Below, one piece after another: positions 49,752 through 58,968 of a stretch of 64,000 nucleotides of DNA. A program made the translations under genes and the position numbers. Position 1 is the stretch's first letter. Each line of letters begins with the position of its first letter. Location of the stretch: NCBI RefSeq assembly GCF_015680235.1, contig NZ_JADLJL010000005.1, positions 62,001 through 126,000 on the forward strand, given 5' to 3'. The stretch is from Pseudomonas guariconensis (GTDB taxonomy: Bacteria > Pseudomonadota > Gammaproteobacteria > Pseudomonadales > Pseudomonadaceae). The notes beneath the pieces were generated by a model. The model made no database searches and had not been told where the DNA came from. It worked only from the letters and a program-made list of their open reading frames with translations.

Positions 49752-50606
49752 TCAGACCGTGATCAACGCCTTGACCTTGTTCATCGCGTTCTTTTCCAAC
49801 TGGCGGATACGCTCCGCCGAAACGCTGTATTTGTCCGCCAGCTCATGCAAGGTGGCCTTTTCCTCGGCCAGCCAACGCTGGTAGAGGATGTCCCGGCTGC
49901 GCTCGTCCAGGCCCTGCAGGGCATCGTGCAGGTTGCTGGTGGAGTTGTCGCTCCAGTCGGCATCTTCCAGCTGGACGGCCGGGTCGTAGCGGTGGTCTTC
50001 CAGGTAATGTGCAGGCGACTGGAAGGCGCTGTCGTCATCGGCCTCGGCGGCCGGGTCGAAGGCCATGTCCTGGCCGCTCAGGCGGCTTTCCATTTCGCGC
50101 ACTTCACGCGGCTCCACGCCCAGGCTTTCGGCCACGCGATGGACTTCGTCATTGTTCAGCCAGGCCAGGCGCTTCTTCTGGCTGCGCAGGTTGAAGAACA
50201 GCTTGCGCTGGGCCTTGGTGGTCGCCACCTTGACGATACGCCAGTTGCGCAGGATGAACTCATGGATCTCGGCCTTGATCCAGTGCACCGCGAAGGACAC
50301 CAGACGCACGCCCATTTCCGGGTTGAAACGCTTTACCGCCTTCATCAGGCCAACGTTGCCTTCCTGGATGAGGTCGGCCTGGGCCAGCCCGTAGCCGGCG
50401 TAGCTACGGGCGATATGTACGACGAAACGCAGGTGGGCCATCACCATTTGCCGAGCGGCCTCGAGATCCTGCTCATAGTAGAGACGCTCGGCCAGTTCAC
50501 GCTCCTGCTCGACCGTCAGCAACGGAATGCTGTTGACCGTGTGCACGTAGGCTTCCAGGTTTGCACCGGGAACCAAGGCATAGGCAGGTTGCAACGAAGT
50601 GGTCAT
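49752..50606 (-). CDS. rpoH: RNA polymerase heat-shock sigma factor RpoH
   Basis: A 284-residue sigma-32. Region 2 ([37 protein letters not shown]), the RpoH box ([14 protein letters not shown]) specific to this class, and region 4 ([27 protein letters not shown]) are all present. It directs heat-shock genes such as chaperones and proteases. The start [10 protein letters not shown] follows GGAGG; the longer frame is not used. It follows ftsX with a 110-bp gap that contains a promoter. Confidence 0.97.
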   Translation of the reverse strand: MTTSLQPAYALVPGANLEAYVHTVNSIPLLTVEQERELAERLYYEQDLEAARQMVMAHLRFVVHIARSYAGYGLAQADLIQEGNVGLMKAVKRFNPEMGVRLVSFAVHWIKAEIHEFILRNWRIVKVATTKAQRKLFFNLRSQKKRLAWLNNDEVHRVAESLGVEPREVREMESRLSGQDMAFDPAAEADDDSAFQSPAHYLEDHRYDPAVQLEDADWSDNSTSNLHDALQGLDERSRDILYQRWLAEEKATLHELADKYSVSAERIRQLEKNAMNKVKALITV

Positions 50607-50652
50607 TAAGTACCTCCGACTCACGAACTCGTGCCTTTTGGGCACTGCCAAC

Positions 50653-50680
50653 ATTGACCGGAAACCGCGAAACAAGTTCC
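50653..50680 (-). promoter_or_regulatory. AlgU/RpoE-type promoter upstream of rpoH
   Basis: On the minus strand GGAACTT is followed after 16 bp by TCAAT, close to the envelope-stress sigma consensus (GAACTT, 16-17 bp, TCtga). It lies about 47 bp upstream of the rpoH start. AlgU/RpoE control of rpoH is known in P. aeruginosa and E. coli, which supports the call. Confidence 0.6.
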
Positions 50681-50716
50681 CAGAATGATCAGAAAGTCAA
50701 TGCTGGCTAAAAAACA

Positions 50717-51742
50717 TTATCGTGGTGCCAGCTCGTTCAGGTGACGAGCGACCGCGATCCACGCACCGATATACCCCAACAGTACAGCACCGATCAAGAG
50801 CGAAAGTCCATCCGACCCTGGTACACCTGCCAGGGCGAAATCACTGCCGTACAGCCCGGAAAGGTCCACGACCGCATCGTTGAGCCAGTCCAGCGAGAAG
50901 GCCAGGATGCCCCAGGCCAGCACGCCGGCACCCAGGCCGTAGAGCGCGCCCATGTACAGGAAGGGGCGGCGGACATAGCTGTCGGTCCCCCCCACCAGCT
51001 TGATCACTTCGATCTCGATGCGGCGGTTCTCGATGTGTAGACGAATTGTGTTACCGATTACTAACAACAAGGCCGAGATCAACATCACGGCCAGGCCGAA
51101 CACGAACCGATCGCCCAGCTTGAGGATCGCCGCCAAGCGTTCCACCCAGACCAGGTCCAGCTGCGCCACTTCAACCCGTGGCAGCTCCGACAGGCGCTGG
51201 CGCAAGGCTTCCAGGGCCGGCTTGTCGACCTCGGTCGGGGTCACCACCACCACACCGGGCAGCGGGTTGTCTGGCAGTTCGCGCAGGGCCTCGCCCAGGC
51301 CCGATTGCTGCTGGAATTCCTCCAGCGCCTGCTCGCGGCTGACATATTGGGCATCGGCCACGCCGGGCATGCCCTTGATCTCGTCACGCAGCGCCTCGCC
51401 TTCCTTGCTGCCCGCCTCGAGCTTGAGGTACAGCGAGATTTGCGCGGCGCGCTGCCAGGAGCCACCGAGTTTCTCGACGTTCTTGAGCAGCAACGAAAGG
51501 CCCATGGGCATGCTCAGCGCCACAGCCATCACCAGGCAGGTGAAGAAGCTGCCAATCGGCTGCTTGCCCAGACGGCGCAGGCTGTCGGCCAGGCTGGCGC
51601 GGTGGCTTTCCAGCCAGGCGTGCAGCAGGGTGCGAAAATCCGGGCCGTCATCGTCGTGGCCGCCGCGCTGCTTGCCCGGCTGCGGGTCGGCCGCTTTCGG
51701 CGCGACGCGCTCGGAGACCTTCGGCGTACGTGTCGTATTCAT
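50717..51742 (-). CDS. ftsX: Cell division protein FtsX
   Basis: A 341-residue membrane protein with a long basic cytoplasmic N-terminus, a first helix at about 67-90, an extracytoplasmic loop (about 95-190) and three further helices at about 210-330. With FtsE it forms an ABC-like complex at the septum that activates peptidoglycan hydrolases in other bacteria. ATGA overlap with ftsE. Confidence 0.94.
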   Translation of the reverse strand: MNTTRTPKVSERVAPKAADPQPGKQRGGHDDDGPDFRTLLHAWLESHRASLADSLRRLGKQPIGSFFTCLVMAVALSMPMGLSLLLKNVEKLGGSWQRAAQISLYLKLEAGSKEGEALRDEIKGMPGVADAQYVSREQALEEFQQQSGLGEALRELPDNPLPGVVVVTPTEVDKPALEALRQRLSELPRVEVAQLDLVWVERLAAILKLGDRFVFGLAVMLISALLLVIGNTIRLHIENRRIEIEVIKLVGGTDSYVRRPFLYMGALYGLGAGVLAWGILAFSLDWLNDAVVDLSGLYGSDFALAGVPGSDGLSLLIGAVLLGYIGAWIAVARHLNELAPR

Positions 51743-52410
51743 TGCCCGGCCTCCCCATCGCCGATCAAGCGACCGCGCTGCAAGGTCAACATGCGGTGAC
51801 GCATGCGCGCGATCAGCGCCAGGTCGTGGCTGGCGATCAATACCGTAGTGCCCAGGCGGTTGATGTCCTCGAACACGCCCATGATCTCGGCGGCCAGGCG
51901 CGGGTCGAGGTTACCGGTGGGTTCGTCGGCCAGCAGCAAGGCTGGCTGGTGGACGATGGCGCGGGCGATGCCCACACGCTGCTGCTGCCCGGTGGACAGG
52001 TCCGCCGGGAACAGCTCGCCCTTGTCGCTCAGGGAAACTCGCTCCAGGGCCGAGTCCACGCGCTTGGCGATCTCGGGCTTGGACAGGCCGAGAATCTGCA
52101 AAGGCAACGCGATGTTGTTGAACACCGTGCGGTCGAACAGCAACTGGTGGTTCTGGAACACCACGCCGATCTGCCGACGCAGGAAGGGAATCTGTGCGTT
52201 GCTGATCTGCCCCAGGTCCTGTCCGGCCAGCATCAGCTTGCCGCTGGTCGGGCGCTCCATGGCCAGCAACAGGCGCAGCAAGGTGCTCTTGCCCGCGCCC
52301 GAGTGGCCGGTGACGAACAGGAACTCGCCCCGGCGCGCCCGGAAGCTCAGCTCGTGCAGGCCGACATGGCCGTTGGGGTAGCGCTTGGCAACCTGTTCGA
52401 ATCGGATCAT
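51739..52410 (-). CDS. ftsE: Cell division ATP-binding protein FtsE
   Basis: A 223-residue ABC ATPase. Walker A GHSGAGKST, signature LSTGQQQRV, Walker B ALLLADEPTG and the H-loop SHD are complete. MIRFEQVAKRYPNGHVGL is the standard N-terminus. It lies between ftsY and ftsX with 4-bp overlaps on both sides. Confidence 0.96.
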   Translation of the reverse strand: MIRFEQVAKRYPNGHVGLHELSFRARRGEFLFVTGHSGAGKSTLLRLLLAMERPTSGKLMLAGQDLGQISNAQIPFLRRQIGVVFQNHQLLFDRTVFNNIALPLQILGLSKPEIAKRVDSALERVSLSDKGELFPADLSTGQQQRVGIARAIVHQPALLLADEPTGNLDPRLAAEIMGVFEDINRLGTTVLIASHDLALIARMRHRMLTLQRGRLIGDGEAGQ

Positions 52411-53870
52411 GGATGCTCCCGCTCGGCGAACAAGGCTTTGACGAAAGGCTCGGCTTCGAAGGTGCGCAGGTCGTCGATGCCTTCGCCCACGCCGATGAAG
52501 CGGATCGGCAGGTTGAACTGCTTGGCCAGGGCGAAGATCACCCCGCCTTTTGCAGTGCCGTCCAGCTTGGTCAGCGCCAGGCCGGTCAGCTCGACGCTCT
52601 GGTTGAAGTACTTGGCCTGGCTGATCGCGTTCTGCCCGGTACCGGCGTCGAGCACCAAGAGCACCTCATGGGGCGCCTCGGCGTCGAGCTTGCCGATGAC
52701 CCGGCGCACCTTCTTCAGCTCTTCCATCAGGTTGTCCTTGGTGTGCAGGCGACCGGCGGTATCGGCGATCAGCACATCCACGCCGCGGGCCTTGGCGGCC
52801 TGCACGGCATCGAAGATCACCGAGGCCGAGTCGGCACCGGTATGCTGGGCGATGACCGGGATCTGGTTGCGCTCGCCCCACACCTGCAGTTGCTCCACCG
52901 CCGCGGCGCGGAAGGTATCGCCGGCCGCCAGCATGACCTTCTTGCCTTCCAGCTGCAGCTTCTTGGCCAGCTTGCCGATGGTGGTGGTCTTGCCGGCACC
53001 GTTCACGCCAACCACGAGGATCACGTAGGGCTTGGACTGCGACTGGATCTTCAGCGGTTGCTCGACCGGGCGCAGCAGCGCGGCCAGTTCTTCCTGCAGC
53101 GACTTGTACAGCGCATCGGCGTCGGCCAACTGCTTGCGGGCGACCTTCTGGGTCAGGTTCTGCACGATCACCGAGGTAGCCTCGACGCCCACGTCGGCGG
53201 TCAGCAGGCGGGTCTCGATCTCGTCGAGCAGGTCGTCATCGATGGCTTTCTTGCCCAGGAACAAGCTGGCCATGCCTTCGCCGATGCTGGCGCTGGTCTT
53301 GGACAGCCCCTGCTTGAGGCGGGCGAAGAAGCCGACCTTGGCCTGCTCGGTGACGACCGGTGCCGGTGCAGCCGACTCGGGCTCAGGTTCAGGAGCAGGC
53401 TCGACGACAGGGCGCTCGGGAATGGCTGGCGGGGCCTTCTGTTCGAGGTCCGGCACCAGGGCTACCGGCTCTTCGGCGACCGGCAACACCAGGTTGCTGA
53501 CCGGTGCCGCAGGCTCGAGCGCCGGTTCCACGACCGGTTGCGTGGTTTGCAGGGGCATGGACGCCACGGGCTCCGGTGCCGGCGCTTGCACCGGCATGGA
53601 CGCGACCGGCTCGGGCTGGGGCGCCTGCAGCGGCTCGGACGCGACCGGCTCGGGAGCAGGCGCTTGCACGACCGGGGCCACGGGCTCGACCGGAGCGACT
53701 TCGGGCTGCTCGACGGGGGCCTGCGGCGCGGCCGGCTCTACGGCCTGCGGTTCAGGGGTTTGCGGCTGTTCGGCGACAGGTTGCTGCGGCTTCTTGCGAA
53801 ACCAGCTGAACAGGCCTTTCTTCTCGCCAGCCTCGGCCGGCGCTTTTTTGTCGTCGTTGGAACCAAACAT
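52407..53870 (-). CDS. ftsY: Signal recognition particle receptor FtsY
   Basis: A 487-residue SRP GTPase that docks ribosome-SRP complexes at the membrane. The C-terminal NG domain holds VGVNGAGKTTTIGKLA (G1), DTFRAAA, DTAGR and TKLDGTAKGG. The N-terminal A domain (about 20-175) is unusually rich in Pro, Ala, Glu and Val, with degenerate repeats such as PEPVASMPVQAP repeated at about 90-120. It starts the ftsY-ftsE-ftsX operon. Confidence 0.96.
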   Translation of the reverse strand: MFGSNDDKKAPAEAGEKKGLFSWFRKKPQQPVAEQPQTPEPQAVEPAAPQAPVEQPEVAPVEPVAPVVQAPAPEPVASEPLQAPQPEPVASMPVQAPAPEPVASMPLQTTQPVVEPALEPAAPVSNLVLPVAEEPVALVPDLEQKAPPAIPERPVVEPAPEPEPESAAPAPVVTEQAKVGFFARLKQGLSKTSASIGEGMASLFLGKKAIDDDLLDEIETRLLTADVGVEATSVIVQNLTQKVARKQLADADALYKSLQEELAALLRPVEQPLKIQSQSKPYVILVVGVNGAGKTTTIGKLAKKLQLEGKKVMLAAGDTFRAAAVEQLQVWGERNQIPVIAQHTGADSASVIFDAVQAAKARGVDVLIADTAGRLHTKDNLMEELKKVRRVIGKLDAEAPHEVLLVLDAGTGQNAISQAKYFNQSVELTGLALTKLDGTAKGGVIFALAKQFNLPIRFIGVGEGIDDLRTFEAEPFVKALFAEREHP

Positions 53871-54100
53871 GGAAGACGGCTATCTCAGGGTAGCGATGGG
53901 CCACCAGTGGCGCATCGGGAATTCTCTAAACGCAGAACAGACTATTTTGAATCCGGCTGGTTCATGCGCAATATTTTGTCGCCAAGCCCGCAGGCCAGAA
54001 CGGCGACAGGCATGGTCGCCAGGCAACCGGATCAGTATCCTAGCACCTCCTGGCCCGCCGACGCTAAGCCAAGCGGGCCGCCGTACAGGTTATCCAACGT

Positions 54101-55456
54101 ATGAATGCTCTAGCCCGCCGCGCCGCTGGCCTGTTGCTCGGCACGCTCTGTCTGCCGTTCGCGGCCCTGGCCGCCGATCTGCAACCCACCCATGAGTTCA
54201 TCCTCGACAACGGCCTGAAGGTGGTCGTGCGCGAGGACCACCGCGCGCCAGTGGTGGTCTCGCAGATCTGGTACAAGGTCGGCTCCAGCTACGAGACGCC
54301 AGGCCAGACCGGCCTGTCCCACGCCCTGGAGCACATGATGTTCAAGGGCAGTGCCAAGATCGGCCCAGGCGAGGCCTCGCGCATCCTGCGCGACCTCGGC
54401 GCAGAGGAAAACGCCTTCACCAGCGACGACTACACCGCCTATTACCAGGTACTCGCCCGCGACCGCCTGCCCGTGGCCCTGGAGCTGGAAGCCGACCGCC
54501 TGGCCAGCCTGCGCCTGCCGGCCGACGAGTTCAGCCGCGAGATCGAGGTCATCAAGGAAGAACGCCGCCTGCGCACCGACGACCAGCCCAACGCCAAGGC
54601 GTTCGAGCTGTTCCGCGCCATGGCCTACCCGGCCAGCGGCTACCACACGCCGACCATCGGCTGGATGGCCGATCTGGACCGCATGAAGGTCGAGGAGCTG
54701 CGTCATTGGTACGAGTCCTGGTACGCGCCGAACAACGCCACCCTGGTGGTGGTCGGCGATGTCACCCCCGAGGAGGTCAAGGGCCTGGCGCAAAAGTACT
54801 TCGGCGCCATCCCCAAGCGTGCGGTGCCACCGGCCAAGCTGCCCTTGGAGCTGGCCGAACCCGGCCTGCGCCAACTGACCCTGCACGTGCGCACCCAGCT
54901 GCCCAGCCTGATCTACGGCTTCAACGTGCCGGGCCTGGCCACTGCCAAGGACCCGCGCACCGTCCATGCCCTGCGCCTGATCTCCGCCCTGCTCGACGGC
55001 GGCTACAGCGCGCGCATGCCGGCCCGCCTGGAGCGTGGCCAGGAGCTGGTGGCCGGTGCGTCGTCCGGCTACAACGCCTTCACCCGCGGCGACAGCCTGT
55101 TCATGATCTCGGCCACGCCAAACGTGCAGAAGCAAAAGACCCTCGCCGACGTGGAAAAAGGCATCTGGCAGCTGCTCGATGAACTCAAGACCACGCCGCC
55201 TACCGCCGAGGAGCTCGAGCGCGTGCGCGCCCAGGTGATCGCCGGCCTGGTCTACGACCGCGACTCCATCAGCAGCCAGGCCACCACCATCGGCCAGCTG
55301 GAAACCGTGGGCCTGTCCTGGAAGCTGATCGACAGCGAACTGGACGAGCTCAAGCGCGTGACCCCGCAGGACATCCAGGACGCCGCACGCACCTACTTCA
55401 CCCGCGAACGCCTGAGCGTTGCCCATGTACTGCCCGAGGAGTCCGCTCATGAGTGA
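54101..55456 (+). CDS. Periplasmic M16 zinc peptidase, catalytic subunit
   Basis: A 451-residue M16B peptidase with a signal peptide (1-25, ending ALA). The inverted zinc motif HALEH gives His74, Glu77 and His78, and Glu154 exactly 76 residues later is the third zinc ligand. The C-terminal half is the inactive second M16 repeat. It pairs with the next gene, which lacks the zinc motif, as in many proteobacteria. The natural substrate is unknown. It is divergent from ftsY. Confidence 0.93.
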   Translation: MNALARRAAGLLLGTLCLPFAALAADLQPTHEFILDNGLKVVVREDHRAPVVVSQIWYKVGSSYETPGQTGLSHALEHMMFKGSAKIGPGEASRILRDLGAEENAFTSDDYTAYYQVLARDRLPVALELEADRLASLRLPADEFSREIEVIKEERRLRTDDQPNAKAFELFRAMAYPASGYHTPTIGWMADLDRMKVEELRHWYESWYAPNNATLVVVGDVTPEEVKGLAQKYFGAIPKRAVPPAKLPLELAEPGLRQLTLHVRTQLPSLIYGFNVPGLATAKDPRTVHALRLISALLDGGYSARMPARLERGQELVAGASSGYNAFTRGDSLFMISATPNVQKQKTLADVEKGIWQLLDELKTTPPTAEELERVRAQVIAGLVYDRDSISSQATTIGQLETVGLSWKLIDSELDELKRVTPQDIQDAARTYFTRERLSVAHVLPEESAHE

Positions 55457-56945
55457 TCGCAGCGCCCCCCGCTATACCCTGCTTGGCCTCGGCATCATCG
55501 CCGTGGTGGTGGCCCTGGCCCTCGTCCTGGCCCGTCCGGCGCAGTCGGGCAGCCCTGCCGAAGGCAAGGCGCCGGCGGCCCGCCCGGCCAATACCCTGCA
55601 GTCCTTGGCCGAGCTGGACGGCAAGGCGCCCAGCCGGCGCACGCTGAACATCCAGAACTGGAACACCGTCGAAGGCGCCCGGGTATTGTTCGTCGAGGCG
55701 CGCGAACTGCCGATGTTCGACCTACGCCTGACCTTCGCCGCCGGCAGCAGCCAGGACGGCGACGTGCCAGGCCTGGCGACGCTGACCAACGCCATGCTCA
55801 ACGAAGGCGTGGCCGGCAAGGACGTCACCGCCATCGCCCAGGGCTTCGAAAGCCTGGGGGCGGATTTCGGCAACGGCTCGTACCGTGACATGGCCGTGGC
55901 CACGCTGCGCAGCCTCAGCACTGCGGACAAGCGCGAGCCGGCCCTGAAACTGTTCGCCGAGGTGGTGGGCAAGCCGACCTTCCCCGAGGATGCCCTCAAG
56001 CGCATCAAGAACCAGCTGCTGGCCGGTTTCGAATACGAGAAACAGAACCCGGGCAAGATCGCCGGCAAGGCCTTGTTCGCCAAGCTCTACGGCGACCACC
56101 CCTACGCCCACCCGAGCGACGGCACCGCCCAGAGCATTCCGGGCATCACCCTGGAGCAACTGCGCGCCTTCCACGCCAAGGCCTATACGGCTGGCAACGC
56201 GGTCATCGCCCTGGTCGGCGATCTCAGCCGCGCCGAAGCCGAAGCCATCGCCGCCCAGGTATCCGCCGGCCTGCCCAAGGGCCCGGCGCTGCCCAAGCCC
56301 ACCGAGCCTGTCGAACCCAAACCGGGCCTGACCCACATCGACTTCCCGACCAAGCAGACTCACCTGATGCTCGCCGAGATGGGCATCGACCGCCAGGACC
56401 CGGACTGGGCCGCCCTGTCCTTGGGTAACCAGATCCTCGGCGGCGGTGCCTTCGGCACTCGCCTGATGAGCGAAGTACGCGAGAAACGCGGCCTGACCTA
56501 CGGCGTCTATTCGGCCTTCAGCCCGATGCAGGTACGCGGCCCGTTCATGATCAACCTGCAGACCCGCGCCGAACTCAGCGAAGGGACCCTCAAGCTGGTC
56601 CAGGACATTCTCGCCGACTACCTCAAGCACGGTCCCACCCAGCAAGAGCTGGACGATGCCAAGCGCGAGCTGGCCGGCAGCTTCCCGTTGTCCAACGCCA
56701 GCAACTCGAGCATCGTTGGTCAGCTGGGTGCTATCGGCTTCTACAACCTGCCGCTGACCTGGCTGGAGGACTTCATGCAACAGTCCCAGGCCCTGACCGT
56801 CGAGCAGGTCAAGGCAGCGATGAACAAGCACCTGGCCGTGGACAAGCTGGTGATCGTCACTGTCGGCCCGACCGTGGCGCAAAAACCGCTGCCACCGCCC
56901 ACTGACAAACCCGCCGAGCAACCGCTTGGCGTACCGGAGCACTAA
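55449..56945 (+). CDS. M16 peptidase partner without zinc motif
   Basis: A 498-residue M16-like protein with an N-terminal membrane anchor or uncleaved signal (about 20-40, LLGLGIIAVVVALALVLARP). It lacks HXXEH but keeps the substrate-binding Arg/Tyr motif in REKRGLTYGVYS. It is the partner of the preceding catalytic subunit, with which it overlaps by 8 bp. Start MSDRSAPRYT; the upstream frame is a shadow. Confidence 0.9.
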   Translation: MSDRSAPRYTLLGLGIIAVVVALALVLARPAQSGSPAEGKAPAARPANTLQSLAELDGKAPSRRTLNIQNWNTVEGARVLFVEARELPMFDLRLTFAAGSSQDGDVPGLATLTNAMLNEGVAGKDVTAIAQGFESLGADFGNGSYRDMAVATLRSLSTADKREPALKLFAEVVGKPTFPEDALKRIKNQLLAGFEYEKQNPGKIAGKALFAKLYGDHPYAHPSDGTAQSIPGITLEQLRAFHAKAYTAGNAVIALVGDLSRAEAEAIAAQVSAGLPKGPALPKPTEPVEPKPGLTHIDFPTKQTHLMLAEMGIDRQDPDWAALSLGNQILGGGAFGTRLMSEVREKRGLTYGVYSAFSPMQVRGPFMINLQTRAELSEGTLKLVQDILADYLKHGPTQQELDDAKRELAGSFPLSNASNSSIVGQLGAIGFYNLPLTWLEDFMQQSQALTVEQVKAAMNKHLAVDKLVIVTVGPTVAQKPLPPPTDKPAEQPLGVPEH

Positions 56946-57547
56946 TGGCCAAGCCAACCCACACCGCCCGCCCGGGCCCGGCCCACAGCAAAGGGCAAGG
57001 TCACCTGCGCATCATCGCCGGCGAGTGGCGCAGCCGTCGCCTGGCCGTGCCTGAAGGCGAAGGCCTGCGCCCGACGCCAGACCGCGTGCGCGAAACCCTG
57101 TTCAACTGGCTGGCGCCCCATATCGAGGGTGCCCTGGTGCTGGATGCCTTCACCGGCAGTGGCGCCCTGGTGCTCGAAGCCTTGTCCCGCGGGGCCGAGG
57201 ATGCCGTGGCCCTGGACAGCAACCCGGCGGCCATCGCCAACCTGAAGAACAATCTGGAGATCCTGCGCTGCCCACGCGGCCAGATCCTGCAGACCGATGC
57301 CTTGCGCTACCTGCAGAACACAGCGAAGCATCAGTTCGACGTGGTGTTCCTCGACCCGCCCTTCCACCAGGACCTACTGGCCGATACCTGCAACCTGCTC
57401 GAACAGAACCAGTGGCTACGAGGCCAAGCCTGGATCTACACCGAGAGCGAAGCCGCGCCCTCCTCTCTGCAGATGCCCGGCAACTGGCGCCTGCACCGGG
57501 AGAAGAAGACCGGCCAGGTGCATTACGCCCTCTGGCAACGCGGCTGA
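56945..57547 (+). CDS. rsmD: 16S rRNA (guanine966-N2)-methyltransferase
   Basis: A 200-residue methyltransferase with SAM motif LDAFTGSGALVLEALSRGA and catalytic VFLDPPFHQD (DPPF). It modifies G966 of 16S rRNA. Start one base before the stop of the M16 partner, so it is co-transcribed with the pair. Confidence 0.94.
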   Translation: MAKPTHTARPGPAHSKGQGHLRIIAGEWRSRRLAVPEGEGLRPTPDRVRETLFNWLAPHIEGALVLDAFTGSGALVLEALSRGAEDAVALDSNPAAIANLKNNLEILRCPRGQILQTDALRYLQNTAKHQFDVVFLDPPFHQDLLADTCNLLEQNQWLRGQAWIYTESEAAPSSLQMPGNWRLHREKKTGQVHYALWQRG

Positions 57548-57575
57548 TACCCGCCCGGCCTAACTATGTAACGCA

Positions 57576-57591
57576 GGCGGGCACCGCCTTT
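57576..57591 (+). terminator. Small terminator-like hairpin after rsmD
   Basis: GGCGG-GCA-CCGCC followed by TTT, 29 bp after the rsmD stop. An alternative pairing with CCCGCC further upstream is possible. Confidence 0.4.
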
Positions 57592-57636
57592 CACTGAAGC
57601 TGCTCCGGCTTATTGTCCTAACGGAGCACTTCAGTG
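57592..57636 (+). promoter_or_regulatory. Hairpin covering the ribosome binding site of the second M16 pair
   Basis: CACTGAAG-c-TGCTCCG pairs with CGGAGCACTTCAGTG to give a 15-bp stem with one bulged base and a 14-base loop. The right arm contains the Shine-Dalgarno GGAG (57623-57626) and ends at the base before the ATG at 57637 (it covers a possible GTG start at 57634). If transcribed, the ribosome site would be fully paired. It may be a translational switch. Confidence 0.6.
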
Positions 57637-58968
57637 ATGAATCCCCCCTCAGATGCCCAGACGATCTCCGTCAGCCTGGATGCACTGGTGGCCGCCAAGC
57701 CGCCATCCCTCCACCACTTCAGGCTGGAAAATGGCCTTTCGGTCTATTTGTGCGAGAACCACACCGCCCCTTTGGTCGCGGTTCAACTCTGGTATCACGT
57801 CGGCACGAGCGATGAACCACCAGGCCACTCGAACTTATCGCATCTGCTGGAGCATCTGATCTTCCAAGGAAGCAGCAAGCTTCCTAACGGTCAATATTCA
57901 CGCTTGATCGCGCAGCTGGGCGGCATAGCCAATGCCACTACCTATGATGACTCGACTGCGTTTGAAATGACCTTGCCTGCCGCAAGGCTGCCAGTTGGCT
58001 TGGAACTGATGGCCGATGCCATGACCGGTGCATCGTTCGGCCAATCGGAATTCGAGCTGGAGGTCCTTACAGTCGATGCTGAACGCCGCTTTAACGTTGA
58101 TCATTCAGCGCTTGAGTGGGCAGAAGAACGCCATCGAAAGCTCGCCTACGACGGCACCCCTTACGCAGCATCCATCTTCGGTCATGCCATCGACCTTGCC
58201 CAAACAGACCTGGAAACGGTACGCACCTGGTACCGCACCTGGTATCACCCCAATAACGCAACACTCGTCGTCGTGGGTGCGGCCAGCCTGCAGGACCTTC
58301 GTCGGCATGTGGATACTTACTTTGCCCCGATACCCCCTGCCCCCCTGTGGGACCGACCTCTGATTCGATACAGCGCAACGCTTCAGGCGCGTAGCCAGCA
58401 ATTGGTCGATCCGAGACTTGAAGACGGCCTGCTCATGTCCTTCAACGTGCCCAGCCTGGCGAGCGCCCCATCACAGGAAGTCGCCCTGGCACTGCTTGTG
58501 CTCGAAAGTATCCTGGGTACCGAGTCCAACGCCCTGCTTTACAGGCGCCTGACCCGAGACAGGCCCGTTCTCACATCGAGCAAGGTCACCTACGACTATC
58601 AGATGCGGGGAGATACCTTGTTGGGCATCGAGGCAACCCTCGCTGCGAACACGCTTACCGCCCAGGAGGCTGCGCTCGAAATCTGGAACCTTATCGACGA
58701 GCTTCGAACCACAGCCTTGCCGGACGAAGTGCTTGAGCGCGAAAAACTACGGCTGCTTGCCCGTGAGCTCTACGCTCAGGCCGATATCGACAAGCAAGCA
58801 ACGCGCATCGGTCATGCAGCGGCGGCCGGGCTGGACCCAGCCAGCCTGGCAGAGGCACCGCGCATCATCCGGAACCTGTCCAGTTCGACCTTGCAACAGG
58901 TTGCAGCCCGATACCTGCACCGCGACCGTTTGACCACGACTTACCTGCAGCGAGGAGAACCCGTATGA
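57637..58968 (+). CDS. Second M16 peptidase, catalytic subunit, no signal peptide
   Basis: A 443-residue M16B peptidase. HLLEH gives His69, Glu72 and His73, and Glu149 is the third zinc ligand at the same 76-residue spacing as in the periplasmic paralogue at 54.1 kb. Unlike that protein it has no signal peptide: the N-terminus MNPPSDAQTISVSLDALV is hydrophilic, so it probably acts in the cytoplasm. Codon use is less GC-biased than that of its neighbours. GTG at 57634 is an alternative start. It overlaps its partner by ATGA. Specialised M16 pairs process peptides, but no precursor gene is visible here. Confidence 0.88.
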   Translation: MNPPSDAQTISVSLDALVAAKPPSLHHFRLENGLSVYLCENHTAPLVAVQLWYHVGTSDEPPGHSNLSHLLEHLIFQGSSKLPNGQYSRLIAQLGGIANATTYDDSTAFEMTLPAARLPVGLELMADAMTGASFGQSEFELEVLTVDAERRFNVDHSALEWAEERHRKLAYDGTPYAASIFGHAIDLAQTDLETVRTWYRTWYHPNNATLVVVGAASLQDLRRHVDTYFAPIPPAPLWDRPLIRYSATLQARSQQLVDPRLEDGLLMSFNVPSLASAPSQEVALALLVLESILGTESNALLYRRLTRDRPVLTSSKVTYDYQMRGDTLLGIEATLAANTLTAQEAALEIWNLIDELRTTALPDEVLEREKLRLLARELYAQADIDKQATRIGHAAAAGLDPASLAEAPRIIRNLSSSTLQQVAARYLHRDRLTTTYLQRGEPV

